Of a DNA stretch of 64,000 bases, positions 10,027 through 19,957 are shown piece after piece (within the stretch, counting starts at the first letter, position 1; the number at the start of each line of letters is the position of its first letter). The translations under genes were made by a program, and so were the position numbers. Under the pieces are notes generated by a model that was given only the letters and a program-made list of their open reading frames with translations, made no database searches and was not told where the DNA came from. Source of the DNA: Paramoeba atlantica (lineage: Eukaryota; Discosea); NCBI GenBank assembly GCA_977017575.1, contig CDRNVI010000029.1, positions 744,001-808,000 on the forward strand, given 5' to 3'.

Positions 10027-11190
10027 TATTAGGTCTGGGCATACCTAGATGACGTCACCTTCGCGGGTGAACCAAAGGTTTGCGCGGAAGCCCTGGAGGC
10101 CCTCCGCGAGGAGTTGAAATTCCTCGGACTACGGCTGAACGACACCAAGCGTAAAGTGGCCACTAGGCACGACAAATTCTTCACGGATGGAAGATTCACC
10201 CCAGATGGAACTTCATTGTGAGGACGCACGAGCCTCCGGTAACAAAAAGGGGCAGAGACCAGGTGGATAAGGCCGCCATGGCATGTGCCGAGGCCCTGCT
10301 CGGCGGGATGGGTTCCTTGGGGAAAACGCCGTTTACTAATAACCTCTTTAAGTCAGATTTCCTAGGGACCATCCCCTTCGAGCACAAGGCTCAGGACATG
10401 CAGGTGAAGTCGAAAAGCGCACCTCAAGGCATACCACCTGGCATTTCTGCCAAAGATCTGCGTAGCAACTCTTTGCTCTGAGGAACGCCCCGACGTCTAC
10501 CCAATGGGTCTGCATGCGTCAGATCCAGAATGTGCACTCCACCAAGTGGATGAGTGCCCTGCCGAACAGGCCGGAGTACTACATTCGGGGCCCGTATTGG
10601 GAGACTGCGGCACGCCTCCGGTACCTGGTCGCCCCGATCTCGGAACCTGAGCCCCAGTTCGTGCGCGGTGCAACCCTCAGCAATGAGGAGTTTTGCGTAC
10701 ACGCACTGGACTGCAAGAAGGTGAAGGGGAAAACTCAGGCCTCCATCCATAAGGAGGTCAAAGAAACGTTTCGGAACCTCCTATTCCACTATGGGTTCAG
10801 CCTGGGCCACGAAACGAGGTTCGACAACGGACGGGGGCCAGACATCTGTTTCCTGCTGGGACGTAAGATCTTCCTGGTTGACGTCGCAGTTGTGAACCCA
10901 CTGGACCCGTCGAAGGAGGCCGCGGAGCCAGCCCACACGTTGAGGATGGCTGAGGCCAACAAAAGGCGCCCTCATGAAGAGATGGCTTTGGTGAGGGGCA
11001 TGGATTTTCACCCCCTGGCCTTCTCCACGTACGGGATCCCGGGCCCAGAAACCTCGAACTTCCTCAACAAGGTGGCCCGGGCCCACTCTTCGGACAAGAA
11101 CGGGTGTCTCGCCCATTTCTTGATGGCCGTCGGGGTGGCCATCCAGATTGTGCAGGCGGCGTTATAAGACTGATACCGCCGCGGGGTTAG
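10027..11190 (+). mobile_element. LINE fragment: YLDD reverse transcriptase end plus restriction-like endonuclease
   Basis: The segment opens with VWAYLDDVTFAGEP, the catalytic YxDD box of a reverse transcriptase, here YLDD instead of the YADD common in LINEs. A frame-disturbed middle follows, then a 217-aa open frame 10514-11167 with RFDNGRGPDICFLLG and FLVDVAVVNPLDP, the PD...D endonuclease core. The C-terminus HEEMALVRGMDFHPLAFSTY is well kept. The 3' flank is G-rich and ends near an A-run at about 11250. It is the same family as 1-700. The reverse transcriptase N-terminal part is missing, as expected of 5' truncation. Related pieces occur at 23766-24047 and possibly 41222-41755. Confidence 0.75.
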
Positions 11191-11441
11191 GGGACAGGAG
11201 AGGGCGGGGGAGGGGTGTAGGCTTCCGGTGGGCCTAGGTGGTGCACACGAAAAAAAAATGGTTTAGTTTTATTCATCTTTTAATATCAAAGATACCGTTT
11301 CTGTAAACATATGGTTTTTTCCTGAGTGTAAATTTCAGTCCAAGTTCTGCCATGTTAATTGGGTAATAGAAAAGTGGTAATTACCACATATTACCACGCA
11401 TGTGGTAATTACCGCCTATTACCGTCCAGGGTATGAAACGG

Positions 11442-11771
11442 CGTAAAGTGGGATACAATGGAATAAAAAATGGTGATTTGATGCATGATGTGGATCTTCA
11501 GCTCCGATTCCTAAAATTTAATTCTTATACCATAAGTGTATACTTGTGCAAAGTAAGGGCGCACATTGGAAATATATGGAATGAAGAGGCAGATTGCCTA
11601 GCACTTTTGGCAGCTCGTAAAGTGGCTCGTCCTCCGATACCAAAAAGGAGAAAAACAACTGACAACTCGGAAAATCAAGAGAATTCCCAGCCTTTATGGT
11701 CCTTAAATGCCTTACTCAAAAGGAAATCCCTTGGAAATGCTTCGAGGTATGGTTGCGAGAACTGGCGGTAA
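11442..11771 (+). mobile_element. LINE RNase H C-terminal fragment
   Basis: The frame contains YLCKVRAHIGNIWNEEADCLAL, the final helix of a LINE-type RNase H (K.H.GN..NE.AD). It starts right at the right edge of the 9472-11435 element and is followed by a Lys-rich tail. It is related to the RNase H regions at 14811-17402 and 24165-24575. Confidence 0.6.
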
Positions 11772-11939
11772 TAGGAAACCGCCCAAGTAAGGAAAGAATT
11801 GATGGAATTGCATCTTTGTAAACTTGGAATACCTGGAGGATTGTGTGTAGGTTATGGGAAAAATATTGTTTGTTTATACCGTATCAGAAACATATAAACT
11901 CTGAACTTGGAAGTGATAGATGAAAGCTTCTTGGATTTG

Positions 11940-12125
11940 GATTCTTATTGGATACAAGGGCGGCGATGTAATGCTGCGCATCCTAGATAATCTACAAGAT
12001 CATTGTCGTTGTATTCATTTTAAGTTGAGAGCTAGAAGCGCAAAGTTTTAATTTCTTTACACAAATATTTTTATGAACAGAAAAAAAATGCCTTTTTGGA
12101 AAGGCGAATTTTGCTTTAATTTAAC
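11940..12125 (+). mobile_element. Merlin-like remnant, right end
   Basis: Plus-strand frame GGDVMLRILDNLQDHCRCIHF matches the C-terminus of the Merlin-like copy at 6037-6516. Bases about 12097-12125 match the inverted end of that element (gcaaattt...tttaaccg reversed). The rest of the element is not here. Confidence 0.5.
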
Positions 12126-12227
12126 CGACTCCTGTAACTCTGCGAATCACCCCCAAACACGGCACCGGTTGGGTGACCGAAGGAGGGGCGAAGTACTTTG
12201 ACGTGGTATTACTGTGACCCCCAAAAA

Positions 12228-12515
12228 ATACAAATCCAAATCATTCCGCATTGCTCCGGATGGCCACTGGCAAGCCAGACCCTTTACAGACAGATTTGGA
12301 AGTTCAGAGGCCGACGTCCTCTACCAGTTTCAGCTTTTTCATGGCGGCACTAACGTGCTGTTGCCAACACGCTGCGTCGACGAACTGTACGTTGACACGG
12401 CTCACCCAAGAGGTGTGAGCCGGATAAGGGGGCTGGTTCCCTGAGGGAAGGGTCCGGGACGGTCCTCCGAGTACTGGGCCTAGTCGGTTCTCAGCCAAGC
12501 CTCTTAGAGAGGTCC
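12228..12515 (-). repeat. tRNA-derived SINE, 5'-truncated copy
   Basis: Same family as 18057-18447. The 3' tail end (aaatccaaatcattccg on the plus strand) is at about 12232 and the body extends to about 12515. The tRNA-like head is absent. Confidence 0.7.
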
Positions 12516-12550
12516 CGCACTACCCTGTAATGGGGTGTCTCCCCTGAGGC

Positions 12551-13232
12551 ACGTGATGCGAGTCACGTAACTTGCCAATGGAAGGTGGCTGGTTCATCGG
12601 ACCAAGAAAAGCCTGCCGGTCGGACAAAGGGTGGAGGTCGGAGGGACTATGGCAAAGATTTCTCTATGTAACTAGAAGAAGAAGAAGAAGAAGAAGAAGA
12701 AGACACGGAGGGCTCTGCAGGGCCAACCGTTAGGGTAAAGTCTCAGGCCACCGACCTTCATCGTCTTGCTACCCCCTTCCCAGACGGCACTCGACGCCTT
12801 GCGGCCCGAGCACGGCTACCCAACCGTAGCTACCAGGACGGGCGCCCAGCCCTTTGCATCGTGTAGGCTGTGTCTCAAGCCCCCCTTGCGTAGGCAGCTC
12901 GCAATTTAGCGGCTGCGCTGGAGCCTGGTTCAGCTCGGCGGTTCCGGGTCGGTCCTCCAGGGGAGCGGGGTTGGGTGTGGGCCTCGAAGGCACTCCTGAT
13001 CGCTTTCCCTTTTTAGTGAGGCCGCCAGGTTGCGAGTTTTGTCGATAGCGGGAATCGAACCCCCAACCTGCAGGTTGTAAGGCCCACCGTCTACCAACTA
13101 CGCCCGCACCTTGATGCGAGTCACGTAACTTGCCAATGGAAGGTGGCTGGTTCATCGGACCAAGAAAAGCCTGCCCGTCGGACAAAGGGTGGAGGTCGGA
13201 GCGAATATGGCAAAGATTTCTCTATGTAACTA
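12551..13232. repeat. Repeat mosaic with a second tRNA-like head and (GAA)n
   Basis: A unit of about 120 bp starting tgatgcgagtcacgtaactt occurs twice in direct order (12551-12673 and 13111-13232). The first is followed by (GAA)n to about 12702, the second by an A-run. Between them, 13040-13108 read on the minus strand resembles a tRNA: a box A-like GTAGTTGGTAGACGG and a box B-like GGGTTCGATTCCC. The expected acceptor stem does not close, so it is probably a SINE head and not a functional tRNA. No protein gene is supported. Confidence 0.5.
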
Positions 13233-13234
13233 AA

Positions 13235-13380
13235 AAAAATTGGAACTGAAGGTATGGTGCTTTGGGGGCGCTTGTTCCCGACAGAGCTGTATAACATACA
13301 AACACTGTCGAATGTGCTAACTCTCTGGCCAAGAAGCGTTTGAAAGCATCTCCGCATTAGTCGTTTAGCGCTGAATAAAA
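13235..13380 (+). mobile_element. Merlin-like transposase scrap
   Basis: The frame VECANSLAKKRLKASPH matches the residues after the last catalytic Glu region of the copy at 6037-6516. Only this block survives. The following 200 bp (13440-13610) are a CA/CCA-rich low-complexity stretch. Confidence 0.45.
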
Positions 13381-13611
13381 TCACTTTTCCGAAACCCATT
13401 CCGAGCTTGAATTCGGGCATATGTTGCACATTGAAAATGAAAAACGGCACTTGTCAGAAGATCTGCACAAACATACCACCGCACAAACATACAAAGCGCC
13501 CCATCACCGACGAGCCCCCGAATCATCACACACCCCCAAACACGCGCACGCACACACACCTCTTCCCACACCCCACCCACGCCCCACCGCCACCACTTTC
13601 CACCACTTAGG

Positions 13612-13992
13612 GCGGAGGTGGCGGAGTGGCAAGAACTCAAAGTTTGAAGCACATGGTGCTCAGACGGCGAGTTCAAACCCGCTCATCGCGTTATTCTTGG
13701 CGGCCTCACTCTAAGAGGCTGGGCTGATAACCGACTAGGCCCAGTACTCGGAGGACCGTCCCGGACCCTACCCTCAGGGAACCAGCTCCCTTACCCGGCT
13801 TACACCTCTTGGGTGAGCCGTGTTGACGTACAATTCGACGACGCAGCATGTTGGCAACAGCACGTTGGTGCCGCCTTGGAAAAGCGGAAACTGGTAGAGG
13901 ACGTCGGGCTCTGAACTTCCAAATCTGTCTGTGAAGGTTCTGGCTTGCCAGTGACCATCCGGAGCAATCCGGAATGATTTGGATTTTTTTTT
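13612..13992 (+). repeat. tRNA-derived SINE, near-full-length copy
   Basis: The head has box A TGGCGGAGTGG (matching TGGCNNAGTGG) and box B GAGTTCAAACCCG about 60 bp downstream, the internal RNA polymerase III promoter layout of a type II (Leu/Ser-like) tRNA. The body runs to a tail ggatttttttttt. Orientation is plus here; other copies at 12228, 13994, 18057 and 24826 are minus. Confidence 0.75.
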
Positions 13993-13993
13993 T

Positions 13994-14395
13994 GGATGGC
14001 CACTGGCAAGCCAGACCCTTCACAGACAGATTTGGAAGTTCAGAGGCCGAAGTCCTCTACCAGTTTCCGCTTTTCCATGGCGGCACCAACGTGCTGTTGC
14101 CAACAAGATGCGTCGACGAACTGTACGTTAACACGGCTTCCAAATCCAATCAAAATCCAAATCATTCCGGATTGCTCCGGATGGTCATTGGCATGCCAGA
14201 CCCTTCACAGACAGATTTGGAAGTTCCGAGGCCGACGTCCTCTACCAGTTTCCGCTTGCCCAAGGCGGCACCAACGTGCTGTTACCAACACGCTGCGTCG
14301 ACGAACTGTACGTCAACACGGCTTCCCCAAGAGGTGTGAGCCGGTAAGGGGGCTCGTTCCCTGAGGGGAAGGCCTGGGACGGTCCTCCAAGTCCC
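13994..14395 (-). repeat. Two partial SINE copies in tandem
   Basis: Two headless copies of the same SINE (13994-14140 and about 14150-14395) stand tail-first next to the plus-strand copy, giving a tail-to-tail cluster. Accidental open frames through them (121-122 codons) are the translated SINE, not genes. Confidence 0.7.
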
Positions 14396-14474
14396 CCGTC
14401 TTTCCTTTACTACCAACCACCAGTTAGGTTGGTCCTAACACGTGTTAGGCGTTTAATCAATTTGGCACATGAAC

Positions 14475-17402
14475 CAACCAACCAACCAACACTGAGATGT
14501 TAGCCCAGTTAAAGGATTCAAAAATTTCCCCTAAATATTTCCACCCTCAAAATATCAACACAGAACACACTTACAGAAAATTTTTCAAAAACAAACAGAC
14601 TTTCAATTTCAAGCCTCCTAATCAATCGATCTCTATGAACCATTAGTACTTAGCTTTTGAACACTATAAGACAACTCACCGTCGCAATCACGTCAGCGAA
14701 CGTAATTCTTTAATTCACCAAATCTGATGGTAATTAACTTAAATATAACAGAAGCATAGGCTCCAATAGCATCTCTCAAAGTTAAGTCAAGGAAAGTTAA
14801 TGTCGTAAGGCTAATTCTCCCGCTTATTTCCATGCTTTTTTACATCAATTATACTCTTGTCTTTTCCTTTAGCTGTAAAACAAGGTTTTTTCTTTGATGT
14901 CCTTTTCACTCTCTTTTGTGACTCCTTTTCTTTTTCTGGTTCACTCTTTGTCTGGGATGATGATAAGTCCAAACTTGTATCTTTTAGACGCTTCATTTGC
15001 GGTTTATTTCGTTTCACCTCAATGCTTACGTTCGAATTGGTTATCTGTGGGGGGCTGGAAATTAAGTTGATACCCTTTGTCTTCTTATGTAAAGAAGCTT
15101 TGCGTATGGGAGATTTCGTCCTCTTTTCATTTATTCGAATGCTCCGTTTGGGTTGTTTCGTTGAACGTGAATCGTTTGAGTTTTCCGACAAAGGGGGCCC
15201 CGTAGATACAGGTACTGCTCTTTGGTTTGTGCCTTTTCTAGTCCTCTGAGTTTTAAGACATCTTGAGGTATTATTTTGCTCTGATTTCCTCTTTGCATTG
15301 CCGTGCAATATATCCCCATAGTATTTTATAGCTAGTTCATTTCCTTCCAGCTTGCACGCCTTTTTGGCTAAATAATCTGCGGTATCGTTGTACATATTTT
15401 CATTGTGTGATTTGACCTTGATACAGTAGAATTTTTTAGTATGTTTTGTACTGTAGTAAGCGTTTTGAAGGGATCGCATTGCTTCGCACCCTTTGAATGA
15501 GTGGAACCCAATGAGCCGATACCGATGCACAGTTTCGTGGAAGAAATCCCATATGTACTCTGAATCCGTGTGAAGTATTACATCTCCCTCGTAGTTGCTA
15601 GCCAGAGAAATTGCCTCGACAACAGCATATGCCTCTATAGATTGTATGGAATCACAGAATTTTTCCGGAGGTCTTGTCCCGTAGAATAATGTACGTTCGT
15701 TGTTTCGTATTATTACTATGCCGCATCCTTGGAGTTGTTTCTTTGTACCCGGAATGAGCGACCCATCCGTATATAAGTGTGTTTCCGAGTCGCTTATGGG
15801 AAAAGGGGTGCTACTTTCTTCCACGTACTGTAGAGTTTGATAGTCCTTGTTTTCCAATATCTTTTTAATACTTTTTTCCCAAGCAGGAGAACAAGACTTT
15901 GTGTAAGAAGGCCGTGGTTCCAGCTCCACCTGTAGTTTTTCCAGTTTCTTCCGCCATGTGGGGCGATCTTGTCCAAGTTGTAGAATTTCAGTAACATCAG
16001 AGTGTAGTTCGTGGGCACACCGTTCGGACAATGTTGGTTTAGAGGCCTCATCATTTGTTCTCCATAGTACTGCTGTAGTAAACGGTGTAGGATGGCGCAC
16101 AAGATGCCCTATTAAGGAAGCTCTCTGTGTCTTAATTACTGTTTCCGGTTTTAAGTCAGTAGGATAAAGCGATTCCGTTCTGAGATGAGAGTCACAAGCA
16201 CTTTTTACGCCAAATACAATTCTGCGCATTCTATTTACTTGAACTTGAATATCGTGAAGTTCTGCCTGATTGACATTCCATGTGCCAGGGTTGTAGTACA
16301 CGACGGATTGAACGAGTGTTTTGAAAATTTGAAATTTGCAATGAGAGGAGATAGAGGACTTCCATATGGCGCGAAGCTTGTGCATTACACCCCATCCTAG
16401 TCGCAGTCTTTCCTTGGGGGACGTACAGGTATCCTCGGTGTTCTGCGTGCTGCCAAGATATCTGTACTTTTGTACTCTAGGAATTTCCCCTAATCCGTCT
16501 ATTTCTAGTGCGGTATTATCATCCTTCACCTTTCCAAGTGTCATCCAAGCCGTTTTCTGTGGACCAACATTGATTTTAAGGTTTGCCTTTTCTGCTGAAG
16601 CACATAAATTGGTAAGCATGATTTTTAATTCAGGTTTCGTTGCAGCAAACAATACAATATCATCCGCGTAATCAATGTCAGAAATTCTCAGTTCTTTGAG
16701 TCCTCGACTTTTTGTCCCGGATGTGTGCGTTACCAGCCCGAGCTTGTTCATGTCAATAGCCTCTACCAAAATTCGGTCCAGAACCATAACAAATAAGTAA
16801 GGAGCTAGAACATCTCCTTGAAGAGTGCCGCTTACAATAGGAAAATCTTCCGTTGTTCCGTAAGGGGTCCGTACATGAGATCGAAGATTTTTGTAAATTG
16901 ACATCACAGCTGCACTCAGTTTTGGAGGTATTTCAAAAGCTCGGAGAGCCTCTTTTATGGAGTCGAACGATATTGATGGAAAGGCTTGCTTGAAGTCTAC
17001 GAAACATGCGTACACGCCTGTTCCTCTGTGCGATTTGCTTGCAATCTCCATAAATGTTGCCTGCGCGCCTGCTGTAGATCGATTCGGGCGGAAACCAAAT
17101 TGGTTCCCACGGAGAGACTTCTCTACTGCTGGTTGGATGCGGTTTAGGATCATTCTGTTCAACACTTTAACCACATGGTTGACAAGGCATATTGGTCTCC
17201 AATTTCCCAGTGATTGCAAGTTTCCCTTTTTTGGCAGCGGTACCTGTAATATGGACTTCCAAGATTGTTCCGCGTTCCCAGATTCATGAACATCGTTCAT
17301 TATATCAAGCAAAACAGTTCTCAACTCGCTGTCATCTGAAATTGCTCTGAGCGCCTCGATAGGTATGCTATCAGCCCCAGGAGCTTTTCCCGATTTGACC
17401 CG
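14475..17402 (-). mobile_element. 5'-truncated LINE with 15-bp target duplication
   Basis: The identical 15-mer ATTTGGCACATGAAC lies at 14460-14474 and 17403-17417 and brackets the element. The 3' end (left) has a (TTGG)n-type tail and about 330 bp of 3' UTR. The 5' end (right) begins inside the reverse transcriptase at RVKSGKAPGADS, the usual outcome of incomplete reverse transcription. The open frame is unbroken for about 860 codons, so the insertion is recent. Confidence 0.85.
14811..17402 (-). CDS. LINE reverse transcriptase-RNase H polyprotein (N-terminally truncated)
   Basis: About 863 codons of element sequence. The reverse transcriptase shows LGNWRPICLVN, FGFRPNRSTAGAQ, VDFKQAFPSISFD, SGTLQGDVLAPYLF and the catalytic IDYADDIVLFA. 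An RNase H domain follows with YTDGS, SIEAYAVVEA, HTDSEYIWDF and KSHNENMYNDTADYLAK, supplying the D-E-D and His/Asp set. The last 180 residues are Lys/Ser-rich and probably bind nucleic acid. RT followed by RNase H is the I/ingi-like arrangement; trypanosome ingi elements share it, but the clade is not proven. The apurinic endonuclease that should precede the RT is absent because of 5' truncation. The open frame extends into flanking DNA to 17450, but that extension is not element sequence. Confidence 0.85.
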   Translation of the reverse strand, partial: RVKSGKAPGADSIPIEALRAISDDSELRTVLLDIMNDVHESGNAEQSWKSILQVPLPKKGNLQSLGNWRPICLVNHVVKVLNRMILNRIQPAVEKSLRGNQFGFRPNRSTAGAQATFMEIASKSHRGTGVYACFVDFKQAFPSISFDSIKEALRAFEIPPKLSAAVMSIYKNLRSHVRTPYGTTEDFPIVSGTLQGDVLAPYLFVMVLDRILVEAIDMNKLGLVTHTSGTKSRGLKELRISDIDYADDIVLFAATKPELKIMLTNLCASAEKANLKINVGPQKTAWMTLGKVKDDNTALEIDGLGEIPRVQKYRYLGSTQNTEDTCTSPKERLRLGWGVMHKLRAIWKSSISSHCKFQIFKTLVQSVVYYNPGTWNVNQAELHDIQVQVNRMRRIVFGVKSACDSHLRTESLYPTDLKPETVIKTQRASLIGHLVRHPTPFTTAVLWRTNDEASKPTLSERCAHELHSDVTEILQLGQDRPTWRKKLEKLQVELEPRPSYTKSCSPAWEKSIKKILENKDYQTLQYVEESSTPFPISDSETHLYTDGSLIPGTKKQLQGCGIVIIRNNERTLFYGTRPPEKFCDSIQSIEAYAVVEAISLASNYEGDVILHTDSEYIWDFFHETVHRYRLIGFHSFKGCEAMRSLQNAYYSTKHTKKFYCIKVKSHNENMYNDTADYLAKKACKLEGNELAIKYYGDILHGNAKRKSEQNNTSRCLKTQRTRKGTNQRAVPVSTGPPLSENSNDSRSTKQPKRSIRINEKRTKSPIRKASLHKKTKGINLISSPPQITNSNVSIEVKRNKPQMKRLKDTSLDLSSSQTKSEPEKEKESQKRVKRTSKKKPCFTAKGKDKSIIDVKKHGNKREN

Positions 17403-17846
17403 ATTTGGCACATGAACAGTTTTAATGCATATAAAGTGTTCACAGTGCAAAAAGAATGTCTAGTGGAAATGACGAAAACGAAGATGAGGAAAAAAAATCA
17501 AGTGGTTACGTCCCGGGTTCGTTGAGTACTCAAAGAAGTGTACAACAGTTCGTTGAGTTCTTAACGAAGTGTCACCACTTGGTTGATTAATCAACGAAGT
17601 GTTATACACTTTGTTGAGTACTCAACGAACTGTTTTACACTTCGTTGAGTACTTAACGAGTATTTTTGTTCGTGATCGTGAGTATTCTTTTTGATGATGA
17701 TGATGTATTCTTTTTACATTCGTTAGGCCCAGGAAGTGCACATTTATATCAAATTTCAAAAGAAAATAATAGAAAGCAAGAATAGCAAATATATTCAAGT
17801 TTAACGTGTTTTCTTATCAACTATTCGCAAAGAAAGTTAACGGTTC

Positions 17847-19408
17847 ATGGCGCGCGACAACCCCAATCGAATTGAGGACGCGGAAGATTTGGTTCGCCGT
17901 TTTCGTTCTTATATTGATCGTCAGAATCGCAACAGTGAGCGCTTGAGTGGCAACAGTGAGCGCTTTAATCAGGGCGATGGTGATGTGCCTTGGGAAGATC
18001 AACGAGTTGAAATTCCATCTACGCAAGTTGCTCGTCGCACTTGTAGTGGATGTGTTCCAAATCCAAAAAAAAATCCAAATCATTCCGGATCGCTCCGGAT
18101 GGTCACTGGCAAGCCAGACCCTTCACAGACAGATTTGGAAGTTCCGAGGCCGACGTCCTCTACCAGTTTCCGCTTGTCCAAGGCGGCACCAACGTGCTGT
18201 TGCCAACATGCTGCGTCGACGAACTGTACGTCAACACGGCTTACCCAAGAGGTGTAAGCCGGGTAAGGGAGCTTGTTCCCTGAGGGGAGGGTCCGGGACG
18301 GTCCTCCGAGTACTGGGCCTAGTCGGTTATCAGCCCAGCCTCTTAGAGTGAGGCCGCCGGGAATATTGCGATGAGCGGGTTTGAACTCGCCGTCTGAGCA
18401 CCATGTGCTTCAAACTTTGAATTCTTGCCACCCCGCCACCCCCACCATGGATGTGTTGGGTTTGCGTGCGTTCGTTCGTGGAAAAACTTGCGCCACATTC
18501 CTCAAGGCGAGTCCGCCATCGAATGGATGTTAAACAATCATTTGCTTCGACACCCTCGTTGCGAAAAACATGGCCCTGACTACATGAGGGAAGTACGCGG
18601 AAGACCGCACATAGAAATATGTACGTATCGTGCTGACGATGATCGCAACCCATGTCGTGCGCGAGCGTTTAGATTCTCCCCTTTTTTGAACAGTCGCCCT
18701 GCGGTGGATGTAGACACTCTTCTTCTAATGTGGGGGGAAATCGCGAACAACCTCACGACAGGGCTAATCAGTCGTAACCGTGGAGTGCGGCAAGGCACCT
18801 TTACAAAGTTCCTTCACATGGTAGGTAACGCAGCGTTCCACCAACAGGAAAACACGGATTTTAACTTTTCCAAACTGCAAGTGGATGAAACATTCATAGG
18901 AAAGCGGAAATATAACCGTGGGAAAAGGGTCCGAAAAATAGGATGGTGGTTCGTCACGGTGACAGAAATCGATGATCGGAAAATGGGCCGAACACACTGG
19001 AAACTGGTAAAGCGCCGTGATCAAGAAACCCTTCTGAACTTTATAACCCCACATCTAACAAGAGCTCGGTCCGTCGTGGTTACGGATGAATGGCGAGGGT
19101 ACTGGAACCTTGGTGATTATTGCCGGCACTTCACTGTAAACCACAGCAAGGAGTTTTTCACTTTGAGGGGCCACCATGCCAATCACGCGGAAGCTGCGCA
19201 TCGAACCATTCAACAATGGACGAAACAGCAACACTACAACTATGGGGCGACATCGATGGACCTTCGGCGAAACGTGGCTCTCCAATGCGTCAAATATGGC
19301 TACGGCAAAACAGAGCGACGAAAATCGTGGCAGACTCGGTTCATTAACATTCTCGAATGCATCTGCACTCATTACGGGTACGAGGAAATGACGAGCAGTT
19401 GGATGTAA
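17847..19408 (+). pseudogene. Merlin-type (ISXO2-like) transposase gene split by a SINE
   Basis: The left part 17847-18056 encodes MARDNPNRIEDAEDLVRRFR through ARRTCSGC. The right part 18448-19408 continues with GFACVRSWKNLRHIPQGESA in the same reading sense. The two are separated by the SINE 18057-18447 and its 10-bp target duplication. The catalytic region shows VDETFIGKRK (first Asp), VVTDEWRGYW (second Asp) and RGHHANHAEAAHRTIQQW, equivalent to the G.HTN..E block. The family moves DNA by cut and paste and binds its own inverted ends. Apart from the SINE the frame is open, so this copy was coding-competent until the SINE arrived. A second Merlin family with a different sequence is present at 5885-6706. 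Confidence 0.8.
18057..18447 (-). repeat. tRNA-derived SINE inserted in Merlin-like transposase
   Basis: 391 bp, flanked by the 10-bp duplication TGGATGTGTT (18047-18056 and 18448-18457). On the minus strand the head gives box A TGGCGGGGTGG and box B GAGTTCAAACCCG; the tail is (GGATTTTTT)-like. It is the clearest copy for defining the element ends. Confidence 0.85.
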
Positions 19409-19544
19409 GCGATAGCTCCTTCTCATTCTACTTGAGCGAAGACGCATCAATTTCCAGCGAATACATACTAGGGAGTGATGAATCGGAATAAATAAGCAGA
19501 CCTTTTCGTAGAGAAATACACACTACATACTATATCCCAGCGGC

Positions 19545-19850
19545 GTCCACAGCAACGGTTCTCGTACATAAAATCGTATTCAAGATTTTCTGTGGTTTTT
19601 CTTGGTGTCGCGCGTATTGATTCTTTTCGAATTATCCATAGCATAGTCAGCATTCAAAAATTTATGCATAATATGGAGCAGATTTTCTGACATCCAATTC
19701 GTTCGTCCACAGCACCGGTTATTTGTACATAAAATCGCATCCAGGATTTTCTGTGGTTTTTCTTGGTGACGCGCGTATTCTCTTTTTTCCGATATTCTAG
19801 AGCATAATAATCAGCTAAATGTTCGTGCATAACGTTTCTGGAGGAAACAT
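19545..19850 (+). repeat. 160-bp tandem repeat, two units
   Basis: Units start at 19545 and 19705, each with gtccacagca.cggtt, gtacataaaatcg and attttctgtggtttttcttg. They lie inside the Merlin-like element, downstream of the transposase. No coding content. Confidence 0.7.
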
Positions 19851-19927
19851 CTCGCATTTAATTAGTTTCTTCGATGCAACGATTAATTGTAAATCCTGCG
19901 GAAGGGGTAAACACAGGTTCTCAGTGC

Positions 19928-19957
19928 GCGACCCGCGCGCTCCAGCGCGCGGGTCGC
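19928..19957. other. Perfect GC-rich hairpin
   Basis: A 14-bp perfect stem (GCGACCCGCGCGCT and its complement) with a CC loop, near the right end of the Merlin-like element. It could act as a transcription stop or a protein site; the function is not shown. Confidence 0.6.

Larger units (their letters stand above)
9472..11435. mobile_element. DNA transposon with palindromic TIRs, internally filled by a LINE
   Basis: Ends are inverted copies of CATACCCTGGACGG followed by YAATAGGMGGTAATTACC (about 30 bp, two mismatches). They are flanked by a 6-bp direct repeat AAACGG at 9466-9471 and 11436-11441. The left end contains a perfect 30-bp palindrome (9484-9513). A Tc1-like helix-turn-helix remnant lies at 9814-10026 and a LINE fragment at 10027-11190. 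The superfamily is not certain. Confidence 0.6.

Noticed and set aside
13040-13108. Possible functional tRNA gene on the minus strand
   Set aside because: Box A- and box B-like sequences exist but the acceptor arm does not pair and the anticodon stem is poor. A SINE head is more likely.
13974-14364. Two overlapping 121-122-codon frames
   Set aside because: They are translations of SINE copies; the same peptide phrases (SQTDLEVPRPTSSTS) recur at every SINE.
17403-17450. ATG/TTG-started N-terminus of the LINE protein (MHCEHFICIKTVHVPN)
   Set aside because: It lies outside the element, in and beyond the right target duplication; element coding starts at RVKSGKAP.
19545-19850. Regular direct repeats that could suggest a CRISPR-like array
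   Set aside because: Only two 160-bp units, no short-repeat/spacer structure, and they belong to a DNA transposon in a eukaryotic context.
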